From NCBI GenBank assembly GCA_018780035.1, contig JADMKE010000013.1:62001-126000 (forward strand): 64,000 nt of DNA. The letters are read 5' to 3'. Position 1 is the first letter of the stretch. Each line of letters begins with the position of its first letter. Below the pieces are notes generated by a model. It made no database searches. It worked only from the letters and a program-made list of their open reading frames with translations, and had not been told where the DNA came from. The stretch comes from Candidatus Sericytochromatia bacterium. Its GTDB lineage: Bacteria > Cyanobacteriota > Sericytochromatia > UBA7694. Shown here one piece after another: positions 1-8,285 of this stretch. The translations under genes and the position numbers were made by a program.

Positions 1-424
1 GGTCAATTTGCAGCACCGCAACGCCCTCAACAAGGCAGTGCCTCGCCTGCCTCAATACGAGTGGATCTATGCCCGTTTGATTCACAAAATACACGAATTA
101 AATCAGACCTATTATCATTTTAAATTAACAGCGATGAGTGATCCCCAGATTCTGGAATACCAAAACACAGGATTTTATGGCACCCACGTGGATATTGGCA
201 CGGGTGAACTGTCAAACCGCAAGCTGACACTGGTGGCCTTTTTATCCCCCCCCAATGATTATCTCGGCGGAGAACTGCTGATCAAACCGGCGGGCATAGT
301 CGTGCCCAACCAACAGGGAAATCTGGTCGTTTTTCCTGCTTTTTTGCCCCACGAAGTTCGGCCGGTCACCCAGGGTATACGGCGTTCGCTCGTGAGCTGG
401 ATTCTGGGAGAGAGCTTTAAATGA
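1..424 (+). CDS. 2OG-Fe(II) oxygenase family protein, 5' end missing
   Basis: The frame is open from base 2, so the N-terminus lies outside the window. The visible part is the double-stranded beta-helix core of a prolyl-hydroxylase-like 2-oxoglutarate/Fe(II) oxygenase. It shows the metal triad His (185-187) x Asp (191-193) and a distal His (350-352) in a PHEV motif, followed about ten residues later by the Arg that holds 2-oxoglutarate. The substrate is unknown; relatives hydroxylate proteins or small molecules. The stop overlaps the next start as ATGA. The two following genes are paralogs, so this is the first visible member of a tandem array. The nearby residues align with those of the third paralog, which supports reading the frame through the window edge. 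Confidence 0.8.
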   Translation, partial: VNLQHRNALNKAVPRLPQYEWIYARLIHKIHELNQTYYHFKLTAMSDPQILEYQNTGFYGTHVDIGTGELSNRKLTLVAFLSPPNDYLGGELLIKPAGIVVPNQQGNLVVFPAFLPHEVRPVTQGIRRSLVSWILGESFK

Positions 425-1020
425 CTGAACCCCTGATCAAGCCCTTTGCCCATCCAGTCAACGACACGTTGATGCGGGCCCTGTTCTTTCCCAATGAGTT
501 CAGCCCCGAAGAGTGCCAGCGTCTGCAAGCGATTCCCGCTGACGCCGATTTAACCCGCCATTATCAGCAGATCGCCGCGCAAGATATGCCTGTTTACACC
601 CAAAATGGACGCTTTGAATCTGAGCTTTTGCCTTATCAACCTCAAAACGAATGGCTCTTTGATCGGCTCGGAAAAATCCTGCAAAGCGTGAATCAGGACT
701 ATTATCAGTTTGAATTGGGCAATCTGGCAGGCACCCAACGCGTCAATTTTGGCCCCGGCGATTACCTCGACTGGCATTTGGAACTGGGTGAAGGCCTGTT
801 TTCGCTGCGCAAAATCAGCCTGATTCTGTTTTTGAGTCCTGCCAGTGAATACACAGGTGGCAAGCTTGAAATTGGCAGCAGCAGCCAGCGCCACCAAAAC
901 CAATCCCAGGGCAGTCTGCTGATTTTTCCCGCTTATTTTATGACCCGGATTCACGCGGTTCAAAGTGGAAAATTGGCGTTTTTACAGACCTGGGTGCATG
1001 GCAAGAATCCCTTTGCCTGA
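421..1020 (+). CDS. Degenerate 2OG-Fe(II) oxygenase paralog, probably without classical activity
   Basis: This 199-residue protein aligns over its full length with the genes before and after it, but the active site is altered. The proximal motif is His119-x-Glu121 instead of His-x-Asp. The position of the distal metal His is Thr175, and the position of the 2-oxoglutarate Arg is Leu185. The fold-defining segments are kept, such as the LFLSPASEYTGGKLE stretch and the FPAY strand. The frame is intact, so this is not a decaying pseudogene. It starts in a 4-base overlap with the upstream gene, and its last 23 bases overlap the third paralog. A non-catalytic partner of the flanking enzymes, or a binding protein, is a reasonable inference. 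Activity with an unusual metal site cannot be excluded. Confidence 0.75.
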   Translation: MTEPLIKPFAHPVNDTLMRALFFPNEFSPEECQRLQAIPADADLTRHYQQIAAQDMPVYTQNGRFESELLPYQPQNEWLFDRLGKILQSVNQDYYQFELGNLAGTQRVNFGPGDYLDWHLELGEGLFSLRKISLILFLSPASEYTGGKLEIGSSSQRHQNQSQGSLLIFPAYFMTRIHAVQSGKLAFLQTWVHGKNPFA

Positions 1021-1597
1021 GAACAGCGAAAACCCAGGCAGCCACAACCGCTATTTGGTGCGTTATGTCTCTTTACCGGGTTTTTTAAACCCAGACGAAT
1101 GCATGCAACTGATCGACAGCAAAGGGGCCTTTCACCAGGCCAAAGTGGTTGCCCAACAATCGGGAGACGTTCAACTCAGTTTAAACGAGCGCAAAACCGA
1201 CACAAAAAGCATTGAAGACAATCCCGAAACCCACTGGATTTACCAACGCTTGCGCGAGACCTTGGTACGACTCAATCGCCAGACCTTTTGCTTTCAACTC
1301 AAACGCTTTTCAGCCCCAGAGATCTTAAGGTATGAGCCAGGGGGATTTTATGCTCCCCACACAGATTTGGGCAAAGGAGAGACGTCTTCACGCAAATTAA
1401 GTGCGGTTGCGCTTTTGTCTCCACCAGAAAGTTATGTGGGTGGGGAATTGGTTTTTTATCCGCGTTTTGCCCCCTGCCCACGGGAGCAAGGCACCCTCTT
1501 TCTCTTTCCCACTTATTTAATGCATGAAGTAAAGCCCGTCAACCAGGGCCAACGCTATACCTTGGTGACCTGGGTACACGGGCCGTGTTTGCGCTAA
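998..1597 (+). CDS. 2OG-Fe(II) oxygenase family protein, intact active site
   Basis: From the ATG at 998 this is a 199-residue protein, the same length as the preceding paralog. An in-frame GTG lies 33 bases upstream but gives an N-terminus not shared with the paralog. The triad is complete: His121-x-Asp123, distal His176 in MHEV, and Arg186 for 2-oxoglutarate. The protein is expected to be soluble and cytoplasmic, since no signal peptide is seen. It overlaps the upstream gene by 23 bases and the downstream glycosidase by 13, so all four genes are likely co-transcribed and translationally coupled. The substrate is not evident from sequence. Confidence 0.82.
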   Translation: MARIPLPENSENPGSHNRYLVRYVSLPGFLNPDECMQLIDSKGAFHQAKVVAQQSGDVQLSLNERKTDTKSIEDNPETHWIYQRLRETLVRLNRQTFCFQLKRFSAPEILRYEPGGFYAPHTDLGKGETSSRKLSAVALLSPPESYVGGELVFYPRFAPCPREQGTLFLFPTYLMHEVKPVNQGQRYTLVTWVHGPCLR

Positions 1598-2829
1598 AAA
1601 AGACCTTTCCCCCCGATTTTCTCTGGGGCACAGCCACCTCGGCCTATCAAGTCGAAGGGGGTATTTTTAATGATTGGAGCGCCGCCGGACACGATGCGGG
1701 GACGGGTGTGGCCCATGCCGAACGTTACCTTGAAGATTTTGAATGGGCCCAGAGCTTAAACACCAACGCCTTTCGCCTCTCCTTGGAGTGGGCCCGTTTA
1801 GAGCCCCAAGAAGGGGTCTGGGACAGCGAAGCCGAGGCCCATTATCTGCGCGTCTTTGCGGCCTTAAAGGCAGCGAATCTCGAACCGATGGTGACACTTT
1901 TTCACTTCACCTTGCCCATCTGGTTTGCCGCCAAAGGGGGCTGGACCCGCTCTGAAAACGGGGTTTATTTTCAGCGTTTTGCCGAGCGGGTAGCGGAATG
2001 CTTTGGGCATTGTGCCCGTTTGTGGATCACGCTCAATGAACCGATGGTCTATGTCTTTAAATGTTTTGACGAAGGTCTTTGGCCACCCTTTGTCAAAGAT
2101 CGCCGTGTGGCCCTCAAGGTCTTTCAGAATCTCTTGAAGGGGCATACCCTGGCTTATCACAGCCTACACGCATCAGCAAAACAGATTCAGGTCGGGATCG
2201 CCAAAAATTTTACCTTGCTCGAACCGCTCAATCACCTCAATCCGCTCGATCAACTCCAGGCCTATTTTCAGGATCGGATCTTTAACCGGGCTTTTGTAAT
2301 AGCCCTGATGGAAGGGCATTTTGAGATGATTTTGCCCGGCGCGGGCAAAATCACTGTGCCCTTTGATCCAGCCATGCGCGGCAGCCTGGATTTTCTCGGG
2401 GTGAATTATTATACCCGCTTCCGGGTCAATGCCCAGGGGGCCCATCTGACGCCACACAACGCCCCCCATTCGGACTTGGGCTGGGAAATCTATCCCGAAG
2501 GCCTGCTCAAGGTGCTGCAACTGGCCCAGAGTTTGACTGCAGCCCGCGATCTGCCCTTGTATATCACCGAAAACGGGCTGGCCGATGCCTCAGATCTTCT
2601 GCGGGGGCCATTTTTGACCACTCATCTGGCCCAATTGGCCCAAGCGCTTCGAGCCAAGATCCCAATCAAAGGTTATTTCTATTGGAGTTTGTTGGATAAT
2701 TTTGAATGGGCCGAAGGTTATGGCCCCCGTTTCGGTCTGCTGGATGCCGAACGGCGTTTGCGGCCCTCAGCCAAACTCTACCAAAGTCTGATTCAAGCGG
2801 CACAGGCCGAGCCCCTGCGACCCAGCTAA
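1585..2829 (+). CDS. Glycoside hydrolase family 1 (beta-glucosidase-like)
   Basis: This is a retaining GH1 enzyme of 414 residues, slightly shorter than the usual 440-480. The family N-terminus FPPDFLWGTATSAYQVEGG is present. The acid/base Glu152 lies in TLNEP and the nucleophile Glu329 in ITENG. The C-terminal YWSLLDNFEWAEGY segment binds the glycone. There is no signal peptide, so it acts in the cytoplasm on an imported or released beta-glycoside; beta-glucosidase, beta-galactosidase and 6-phospho variants cannot be separated here. The start is a GTG inside the end of the oxygenase gene (13-base overlap) with no clear Shine-Dalgarno site, which points to coupled translation. Its place in an oxygenase operon suggests processing of a glycosylated metabolite, which is inference. 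Confidence 0.9.
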   Translation: MFALKKTFPPDFLWGTATSAYQVEGGIFNDWSAAGHDAGTGVAHAERYLEDFEWAQSLNTNAFRLSLEWARLEPQEGVWDSEAEAHYLRVFAALKAANLEPMVTLFHFTLPIWFAAKGGWTRSENGVYFQRFAERVAECFGHCARLWITLNEPMVYVFKCFDEGLWPPFVKDRRVALKVFQNLLKGHTLAYHSLHASAKQIQVGIAKNFTLLEPLNHLNPLDQLQAYFQDRIFNRAFVIALMEGHFEMILPGAGKITVPFDPAMRGSLDFLGVNYYTRFRVNAQGAHLTPHNAPHSDLGWEIYPEGLLKVLQLAQSLTAARDLPLYITENGLADASDLLRGPFLTTHLAQLAQALRAKIPIKGYFYWSLLDNFEWAEGYGPRFGLLDAERRLRPSAKLYQSLIQAAQAEPLRPS

Positions 2830-2852
2830 AACCAAGAAACCGTTGAAAAAAA

Positions 2853-2951
2853 TTAAGACCGCTTAAAAACACGGGCCCAGCAGGCCCCTTCCCCCATTAA
2901 AGCAAAAATTAAAAACACCAGTGCAATGGCACTTAAAATTTGCAGAAGCAT
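2853..2951 (-). CDS. Possible 32-residue single-span membrane peptide
   Basis: An ATG-started frame of 32 codons encodes a peptide with one hydrophobic stretch (LSAIALVFLIFALMG) followed by a basic tail ending in FKRS. A GGGGA sequence sits about four bases before the ATG as a weak ribosome site. It lies in the gap between the glycosidase and the large propeller gene, with its 3' end about 20 bases from the glycosidase stop, so the two would be convergent. The topology is typical of small membrane proteins, but with no homology evidence this could be chance. Confidence 0.35.
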   Translation of the reverse strand: MLLQILSAIALVFLIFALMGEGACWARVFKRS

Positions 2952-3126
2952 GATTTCCCCATTATTGTCATTTTAAAGGCATTTTAAAGGCGTTTAGAAG
3001 ACGCATTCAAATCGCTTTAAAGTCAGTTACCACAAGGTTTTAAGACTGATTAAAATAATCTTATTTTGACCTGCAAATGATTTTAACACAGCGCCGCTCA
3101 GAAAGGGAGAGTTTAAGAGCTATGAT
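2952..3126. promoter_or_regulatory. AT-rich intergenic region with short repeats
   Basis: This gap precedes the large propeller gene. An 11-base unit (attttaaaggc) occurs twice in tandem at 2970-2991, and ctttaaag recurs near 3014. Further on, gatta and taatc form a small palindrome around 3048-3060, and a TTGACC sequence is at 3066-3071. It probably holds the promoter, but I could not place a convincing -10/-35 pair. Confidence 0.3.
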
Positions 3127-3165
3127 ATGCTGAAAAAGAGAGAAAATGAGATTCAGGAGCCCCCC

Positions 3166-6100
3166 ATGGAAATCCCCTCCCTGTCGCAACAAGAGCAAGA
3201 TCTGATGGCCCGAATTCTGGCCAAAGGCTGGCTCTCTGAGGCTGAAATGCAAGCTGTTTTGAGCAAGCGAGAAGCTGCCTGGAAAAAAGCCTGGACACCA
3301 CTTCAGGGTCTCTCTGCTGAAATTTCGGAGGAAAGTGGCTGTCTCTGTTTTAATCGCTTTCCAGAGGGAAAACTGCAAGCCACTGTGCCCTTGGAAAAAG
3401 AAGCCAAAAAACCGGGCCCCCAAGTTTGGGGCCGAGATGTGGTTTATCTCAATCCCGAAGATGGGCGTCTGCTGGAATACCGTGCTCTGCCAGCAAGTTA
3501 TCAACCGCGCCTGATTCTGCCCGAAAATGGCCATGCCTATCTGGGCAATTTTGAAAAACGCGATCCCTACCTGGGGGCTGGCAATCAAAGCCTGGACGTG
3601 CGTCTCTCGCGCGAACCTGGCTTTCGCCCCTGCGATCTGACGGTCTCCCCGCGCAACCAATTGCTGCTGGTGAGCAACCGCAAAGCGGGCACCTTGCAGG
3701 TGATCTCGCTCTTAACCCTGCGCCAATTGGCCTTGGTTCAGGTGCGCCCGCCAGGCAGTTTAAAAGCGATCAATACGGACATTGACGCCGAAGAAAAAAA
3801 CGTCTATTTAACCGATCAGAGCAGCCCCCAATTGCATATCCTTGATTTGGGTTCGTTTCGCCTGCTCAGTTTACAAACCGGCCTGGGAATTTTGGGCAAT
3901 TTGGTCTGTGCACCGGATCCCCGCTATTTGTATTTGCTCACACTCAAACCCCAGATGCGCCTGTTTTATTTTGATGTCGAGAGCTTTCAATCGGTTCAGG
4001 AGCTGAGCCTCAAAGGCGTGGCCTTCAGCCAGATCAGTGATCGCCCCAGCGATCTGATGCATCTGAGCCCGAATCAAGAACACCTGGCGCTGATCACCTG
4101 TCTGAATGAACCCACCCCCCTGACCCCGGTGGTACATATTATTCGCACCGACACGATCAAAACAATCCGGCGTTACGCAATTAAAGAAGGTTGCCACCCT
4201 GCTGCGCTGGTGACGGGCCAACCAAATCCATTGCAAACCTTGGAGGCCCGCAAACTGGCAAATTGGCTCAGCGACAAAATTTCACTGGCCCAGATTCGCG
4301 AACTGAATGCACCCCAGGAAGCCATTTTAGCAGCGGCACCACTCACTCCAGAACCAGAGTCTGAGCCCTTTGCGGCCGTCGCGCCCCCCGAAACAGACTC
4401 AGAAGTCGCGGCCTTGCTCTCACGGCCAGCACCGCCGATCAGTTTGCCAGCAGAAGCCGAAGCGGCGCTGGTGGAGCTATTGGTTCAGGCTTTTTACCAG
4501 GAGACCCAGATTCACCTGCGCACGTATCCAGCTGAGGTCAAACGCCTGCGCCAAGCCGCCCACGATCTCAAACTGGAACTGGAGCAAAAATACGCGGTCA
4601 TGGCCCAGATCGACGAGGTCTTGGAACAGTATAATTTTCAGACCCTGATCACCCGCGATGCGCTGATTCAGACCACCTATCCGCTGATGAAAGGCAAACG
4701 CCTGCCCTTTGCGCCAGCAGAGAATTGCCCGCTCTGCCAAGCCTCTTTGGCCCCACCGGCCCTCTGTCATGCCTGTGGCTTTCATTTGCCCGAGGTGGCT
4801 GGCGAAGACAAAGGCCCTGAATTGGCCCCCTCGCTGGAGGCCTTTGACCATTTACTCGAAGGCCAAATTCTACTCTGTTTGCCCGAAAAGGCCGAATTGC
4901 AATTGCTGAATAATTGGCACCGCCCACTCTGGACACTCACCGGCCAAAAGGGGCATTTTCAAACCCCCGTTTATGCCGTGGCCCTTGAAAACAGCCACTA
5001 TTTGGTGACCGATCAAGGCGCCCAGAAAGTGCTGGAGATCAGTGCCAAAGGCCAGGTCATTTGGGAGAGCAAAATTCCCCTCAACCAGCCACAAATGGCC
5101 ACTCTCTGCACAGAAAATGGCGAAGAACTGATTCTGATCGCCGATGCCAATCGTGTGATTGCCCTCAACCGACAACAGCAATTGCGCCATGTCTGGGGCG
5201 ATGAGACGGGTCTGCCCCTAAAAAACCCCTGCGATATTCAGCGCACAGCCAAAGGCACCTGGCTGATCACCGACAGCAATGGCGTGATGGAAGTGACTGC
5301 CGAACGCCACATCTTGAATAAATGGGGCCGCTTTCAGGGACTCAAACGCCCCGTTTCAGCCCGCCGCATAGGCAAAGGTCAGGTGCTGATTGTCGATGCC
5401 GAACAGGGCAAAATCCTGATCTTTAAAGACAGCAAACAGGAACAGGTCTTTACCTATTGGCCGCCCCCCAAAGCCTCGCCGCTGATGAGCAAATCGCCCC
5501 CACCAGAACGGGTGCTGTATACCGCCAAAGGCGAATTGATCTTAATCGGCAGCAAGTTCTGGCTGCAGTTTCAACCTGAACTGGGCAAACACCGCTGGGT
5601 CTCGACCCTGCCCCAAGATCGCAGCACACATACCCATCAAACCGGCCCGATTCCGCAAATAGCAAAAATTACGCCGCCGTCTTCGCCTTATACGGCCTTA
5701 CTCAAACAGGTCAGTTTTCTGGCCGATGCCGAACCTGCTCTGATCAATACCTTGGCAGAAAAATTGGTGCCCGTTTCACTGGAAGCCGAGGAATGGGTCT
5801 TTCATGAAGGCGAAGTCGGTAGCACCCTCTATTTTGTTGCCGAAGGCGAAGTCGCTGTGGTGCAAGAAGCCAAAGCAAATGTGCTGGCCCAGCTGGGCCC
5901 TGGCGATCTCTTTGGGGAAATGGCCCTGATTCTAAGTGAACCCCGCAGTGCCGGGGTACAAACCCGCAGCCAATGCCAATTACTCATGCTGGAGCGCACA
6001 GATTTTAAAGCCGTGGTGGCCAAGTTTCCGGGCTTGGCCAAAGACTTGCGCGTGGTGGCCCATCGCCGCAAGGTTTTGGCCCATCAGCTCAAGACCTCCA

Positions 6101-7380
6101 AGAACCAAGATCTGGTTCACCGTCTCAAGTCCAAAATGGCGATTGGCAAATTGCGCGAAATGCCCTTTTTTGAAGGCGGCGAAGAGGCCTTTTACGATAC
6201 CCTGGCGACCTGTCTGCGGCCCTTGAATTTTTTACCGGATCAAGAGGTCTTTCAACAGGGAGATCCCGGCCACTCGGTCTATTTTATCAGCCGGGGGGCG
6301 GTGGGGGTCTTTCAGGACAAAAGCAAAACGCCCAGTATCGAATTGAGTGTGGGCGATGTCTTTGGCGAGATGGCGCTGGTCACAGAACAACCCCGCAACG
6401 CCACGGTGCGCAGCCTGGGCTATTGCCAGTTCTTTGAATTGGAGCGGGAATCCTTTGACCATGTCTGCCGCCAATTTCCGCATTTTTCTGAGCGCATGCG
6501 CCAATTGGTGCGCCAACGCCAAGAGATGAATCTGCTCAGCCAAACAGGCCAGCGGATCATGCCTGTGAATATCTCAGAGTGGCTTTCAGCCACTGAGGCC
6601 TGCTCCTTTTACACCAGTCCCCTGCAAGAGCGGCTGATGGCTTTAAACAAACACGGCGAGTTGATCGAAGCCTGGGGCCCAGACAAAGGCCTGCATCTCT
6701 TTCAGCCCTTTCGCGTCAATACCTGCAGTGGCAGTTTGATGTTGGCCGACACTGGCAATGACCGGGTGCTGGAATTGGATCAAAAAAGCCAGAAAGTGCT
6801 GAGAGAATGGGGAGATCACCGCCTAGGTCTGCAACAGCCGCGCTCGGCGGTCAAAACTTCGGGTGGTTTTTACCTGATTGCAGACGAAGGCAATCAACGC
6901 CTGATTGCGATTACGGGCGAAGGACAGATTGTCTGGGAATACACCACGCCCCACGAAATCTTGAGTCCGTATTATGCCGAATTTACCCCCGGAGATGGGA
7001 TCTTGTTTGCTGACACAGCGATGCACATTGTGCGCGAGATCAACCGCAATGGCGAAGTGCTCTGGAGCTACGGCTCGCTGCTGATAGCCGGTTCGGGCCC
7101 CGACGAACTCTGTGAGCCGATGTGTGCCCGGCGTCTGCCCGACGGCCAGACGGTGATTGCAGATACCGGCAACGAGCGTCTGCTCTGGGTCAATCCCGCC
7201 GGACGGCTGGCCCAAAGCTGGCACCCCCCGGCCCATGGCAAATTCCGCCGCCCTGTGCATATCGAGGTATTGCCAGAGGGTGAGTTATTGGTTTACTCAG
7301 GCCAGTCAGAGGTACTGACCCTGCTCAGTCCCCAAGGCAAACAGCTCTGGGAAAAAGAACTGCCTCAAGCCACTTATTAG
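3166..7380 (+). CDS. Multidomain beta-propeller protein with zinc ribbon and two cyclic-nucleotide-binding domains
   Basis: About 1404 residues. An in-frame ATG occurs at 3127, but the ATG at 3166 has an AGGAG site seven bases before it and is preferred. The order of parts is: a short N-terminal region; a YVTN/NHL-like propeller (about 100-370); an acidic linker with a helical stretch; a zinc ribbon (CPLC then CHAC, about 520-540); a second propeller; two cyclic-nucleotide-binding folds with FGEMAL phosphate-cassette motifs (bases about 5910 and 6360) followed by PRSAGV and PRNATV; and a third NHL-type propeller to the end. No signal peptide, kinase, cyclase or DNA-binding domain is visible. 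It looks like a cytoplasmic scaffold or sensor responding to cAMP or cGMP. The function is unknown. Confidence 0.8.
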   Translation: MEIPSLSQQEQDLMARILAKGWLSEAEMQAVLSKREAAWKKAWTPLQGLSAEISEESGCLCFNRFPEGKLQATVPLEKEAKKPGPQVWGRDVVYLNPEDGRLLEYRALPASYQPRLILPENGHAYLGNFEKRDPYLGAGNQSLDVRLSREPGFRPCDLTVSPRNQLLLVSNRKAGTLQVISLLTLRQLALVQVRPPGSLKAINTDIDAEEKNVYLTDQSSPQLHILDLGSFRLLSLQTGLGILGNLVCAPDPRYLYLLTLKPQMRLFYFDVESFQSVQELSLKGVAFSQISDRPSDLMHLSPNQEHLALITCLNEPTPLTPVVHIIRTDTIKTIRRYAIKEGCHPAALVTGQPNPLQTLEARKLANWLSDKISLAQIRELNAPQEAILAAAPLTPEPESEPFAAVAPPETDSEVAALLSRPAPPISLPAEAEAALVELLVQAFYQETQIHLRTYPAEVKRLRQAAHDLKLELEQKYAVMAQIDEVLEQYNFQTLITRDALIQTTYPLMKGKRLPFAPAENCPLCQASLAPPALCHACGFHLPEVAGEDKGPELAPSLEAFDHLLEGQILLCLPEKAELQLLNNWHRPLWTLTGQKGHFQTPVYAVALENSHYLVTDQGAQKVLEISAKGQVIWESKIPLNQPQMATLCTENGEELILIADANRVIALNRQQQLRHVWGDETGLPLKNPCDIQRTAKGTWLITDSNGVMEVTAERHILNKWGRFQGLKRPVSARRIGKGQVLIVDAEQGKILIFKDSKQEQVFTYWPPPKASPLMSKSPPPERVLYTAKGELILIGSKFWLQFQPELGKHRWVSTLPQDRSTHTHQTGPIPQIAKITPPSSPYTALLKQVSFLADAEPALINTLAEKLVPVSLEAEEWVFHEGEVGSTLYFVAEGEVAVVQEAKANVLAQLGPGDLFGEMALILSEPRSAGVQTRSQCQLLMLERTDFKAVVAKFPGLAKDLRVVAHRRKVLAHQLKTSKNQDLVHRLKSKMAIGKLREMPFFEGGEEAFYDTLATCLRPLNFLPDQEVFQQGDPGHSVYFISRGAVGVFQDKSKTPSIELSVGDVFGEMALVTEQPRNATVRSLGYCQFFELERESFDHVCRQFPHFSERMRQLVRQRQEMNLLSQTGQRIMPVNISEWLSATEACSFYTSPLQERLMALNKHGELIEAWGPDKGLHLFQPFRVNTCSGSLMLADTGNDRVLELDQKSQKVLREWGDHRLGLQQPRSAVKTSGGFYLIADEGNQRLIAITGEGQIVWEYTTPHEILSPYYAEFTPGDGILFADTAMHIVREINRNGEVLWSYGSLLIAGSGPDELCEPMCARRLPDGQTVIADTGNERLLWVNPAGRLAQSWHPPAHGKFRRPVHIEVLPEGELLVYSGQSEVLTLLSPQGKQLWEKELPQATY

Positions 7381-7397
7381 GCCAGTTTTTCCCCCGC

Positions 7398-8087
7398 TTA
7401 GGCCTTGTGGTAAACCGGAATCACGGCCCCACTGACGGCGCGGGCTTCTGGTGATGCCAAAAAGGCGATCACATGGGCCAGATCTGCGGGTGTCACCCAG
7501 CTGGAAAAATCCGCGTCGGGCATACTGGCCCGATTGGGTGGCGTGTCGATCACACTGGGCACGACAGCATTGACCGTGACAGACGTCTCGCGCAATTCTT
7601 GGGCCAAAGACTGAGTAAAATTGACCACCGCCGCTTTTGAAAGGGCATAAGCCGAGACCTGGGCGGCACCCGCCAAGGCCTGCCGGGCCCCAATATTGAT
7701 CACCCGCCCAGCGTCAGAGGCCAAGAGCAAAGGTAAAAGCGCTTGGGTGGTCAAAAAAGTGGTGCGCACGTTGAGATTGAGCATTTTTTCGAGATCGTCG
7801 GCTGAGGTCTCGGCAAACGCCCCCCAATGAAAGCCCCCGACAATATTCACCAAGCCGTCGAGCCCCCCAAATTGGCTTTGAATCTGCGCTGCAAACTGGG
7901 CCAGATCTTCGCCTGAAGTGCCATTGACCACAAAAGTATGAAGGGATTGACCTGCTGGGCGGCTTAAAAAGGCCTCGGATGCCGGGCGCACATCGCTGAC
8001 CAGTACCCGATCTCCCTGGGCCAGGAAACGATCTACCACCCCAGCGCCAAGTCCACCGGTGCCACCCGTAACCAATAGGGTTCTCAT
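7398..8087 (-). CDS. Short-chain dehydrogenase/reductase with atypical active site
   Basis: 229 residues from an ATG with GAGGAG seven bases upstream. A longer in-frame start exists at 8147 but has no such site. The Rossmann motif TGGTGGLG (7-14) binds NAD(P), and the catalytic pair Tyr147-x-x-x-Lys151 is present. The Ser normally 13 residues before the Tyr is Ala134, with Gly133 beside it. Loss of this Ser occurs in some SDRs, for example dihydropteridine-reductase-like proteins, and can mean another substrate chemistry. NVRTTF and a C-terminal VSGAVIPVYH match the classical SDR layout. The gene converges on the propeller gene with a 17-base gap. The substrate is unknown. Confidence 0.85.
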   Translation of the reverse strand: MRTLLVTGGTGGLGAGVVDRFLAQGDRVLVSDVRPASEAFLSRPAGQSLHTFVVNGTSGEDLAQFAAQIQSQFGGLDGLVNIVGGFHWGAFAETSADDLEKMLNLNVRTTFLTTQALLPLLLASDAGRVINIGARQALAGAAQVSAYALSKAAVVNFTQSLAQELRETSVTVNAVVPSVIDTPPNRASMPDADFSSWVTPADLAHVIAFLASPEARAVSGAVIPVYHKA

Positions 8088-8285
8088 TGTCGCTCTCCTC
8101 ACTTTGTCTTGTTTCAGGCATTTTAGCAAATTTTCGAGCAGCACCACAGCCAGGAATTGCGCGGGCTCTCAGCAGATTCTCAGGGTAATTTAACCACAAC
8201 TTAACCAATAAATGCCGCCTTGAGGTTGAAAACGAAGATCATCTGAGCTTTAATTAAAATAAGCTCAAGTAAAGGTTGTCTTTTG

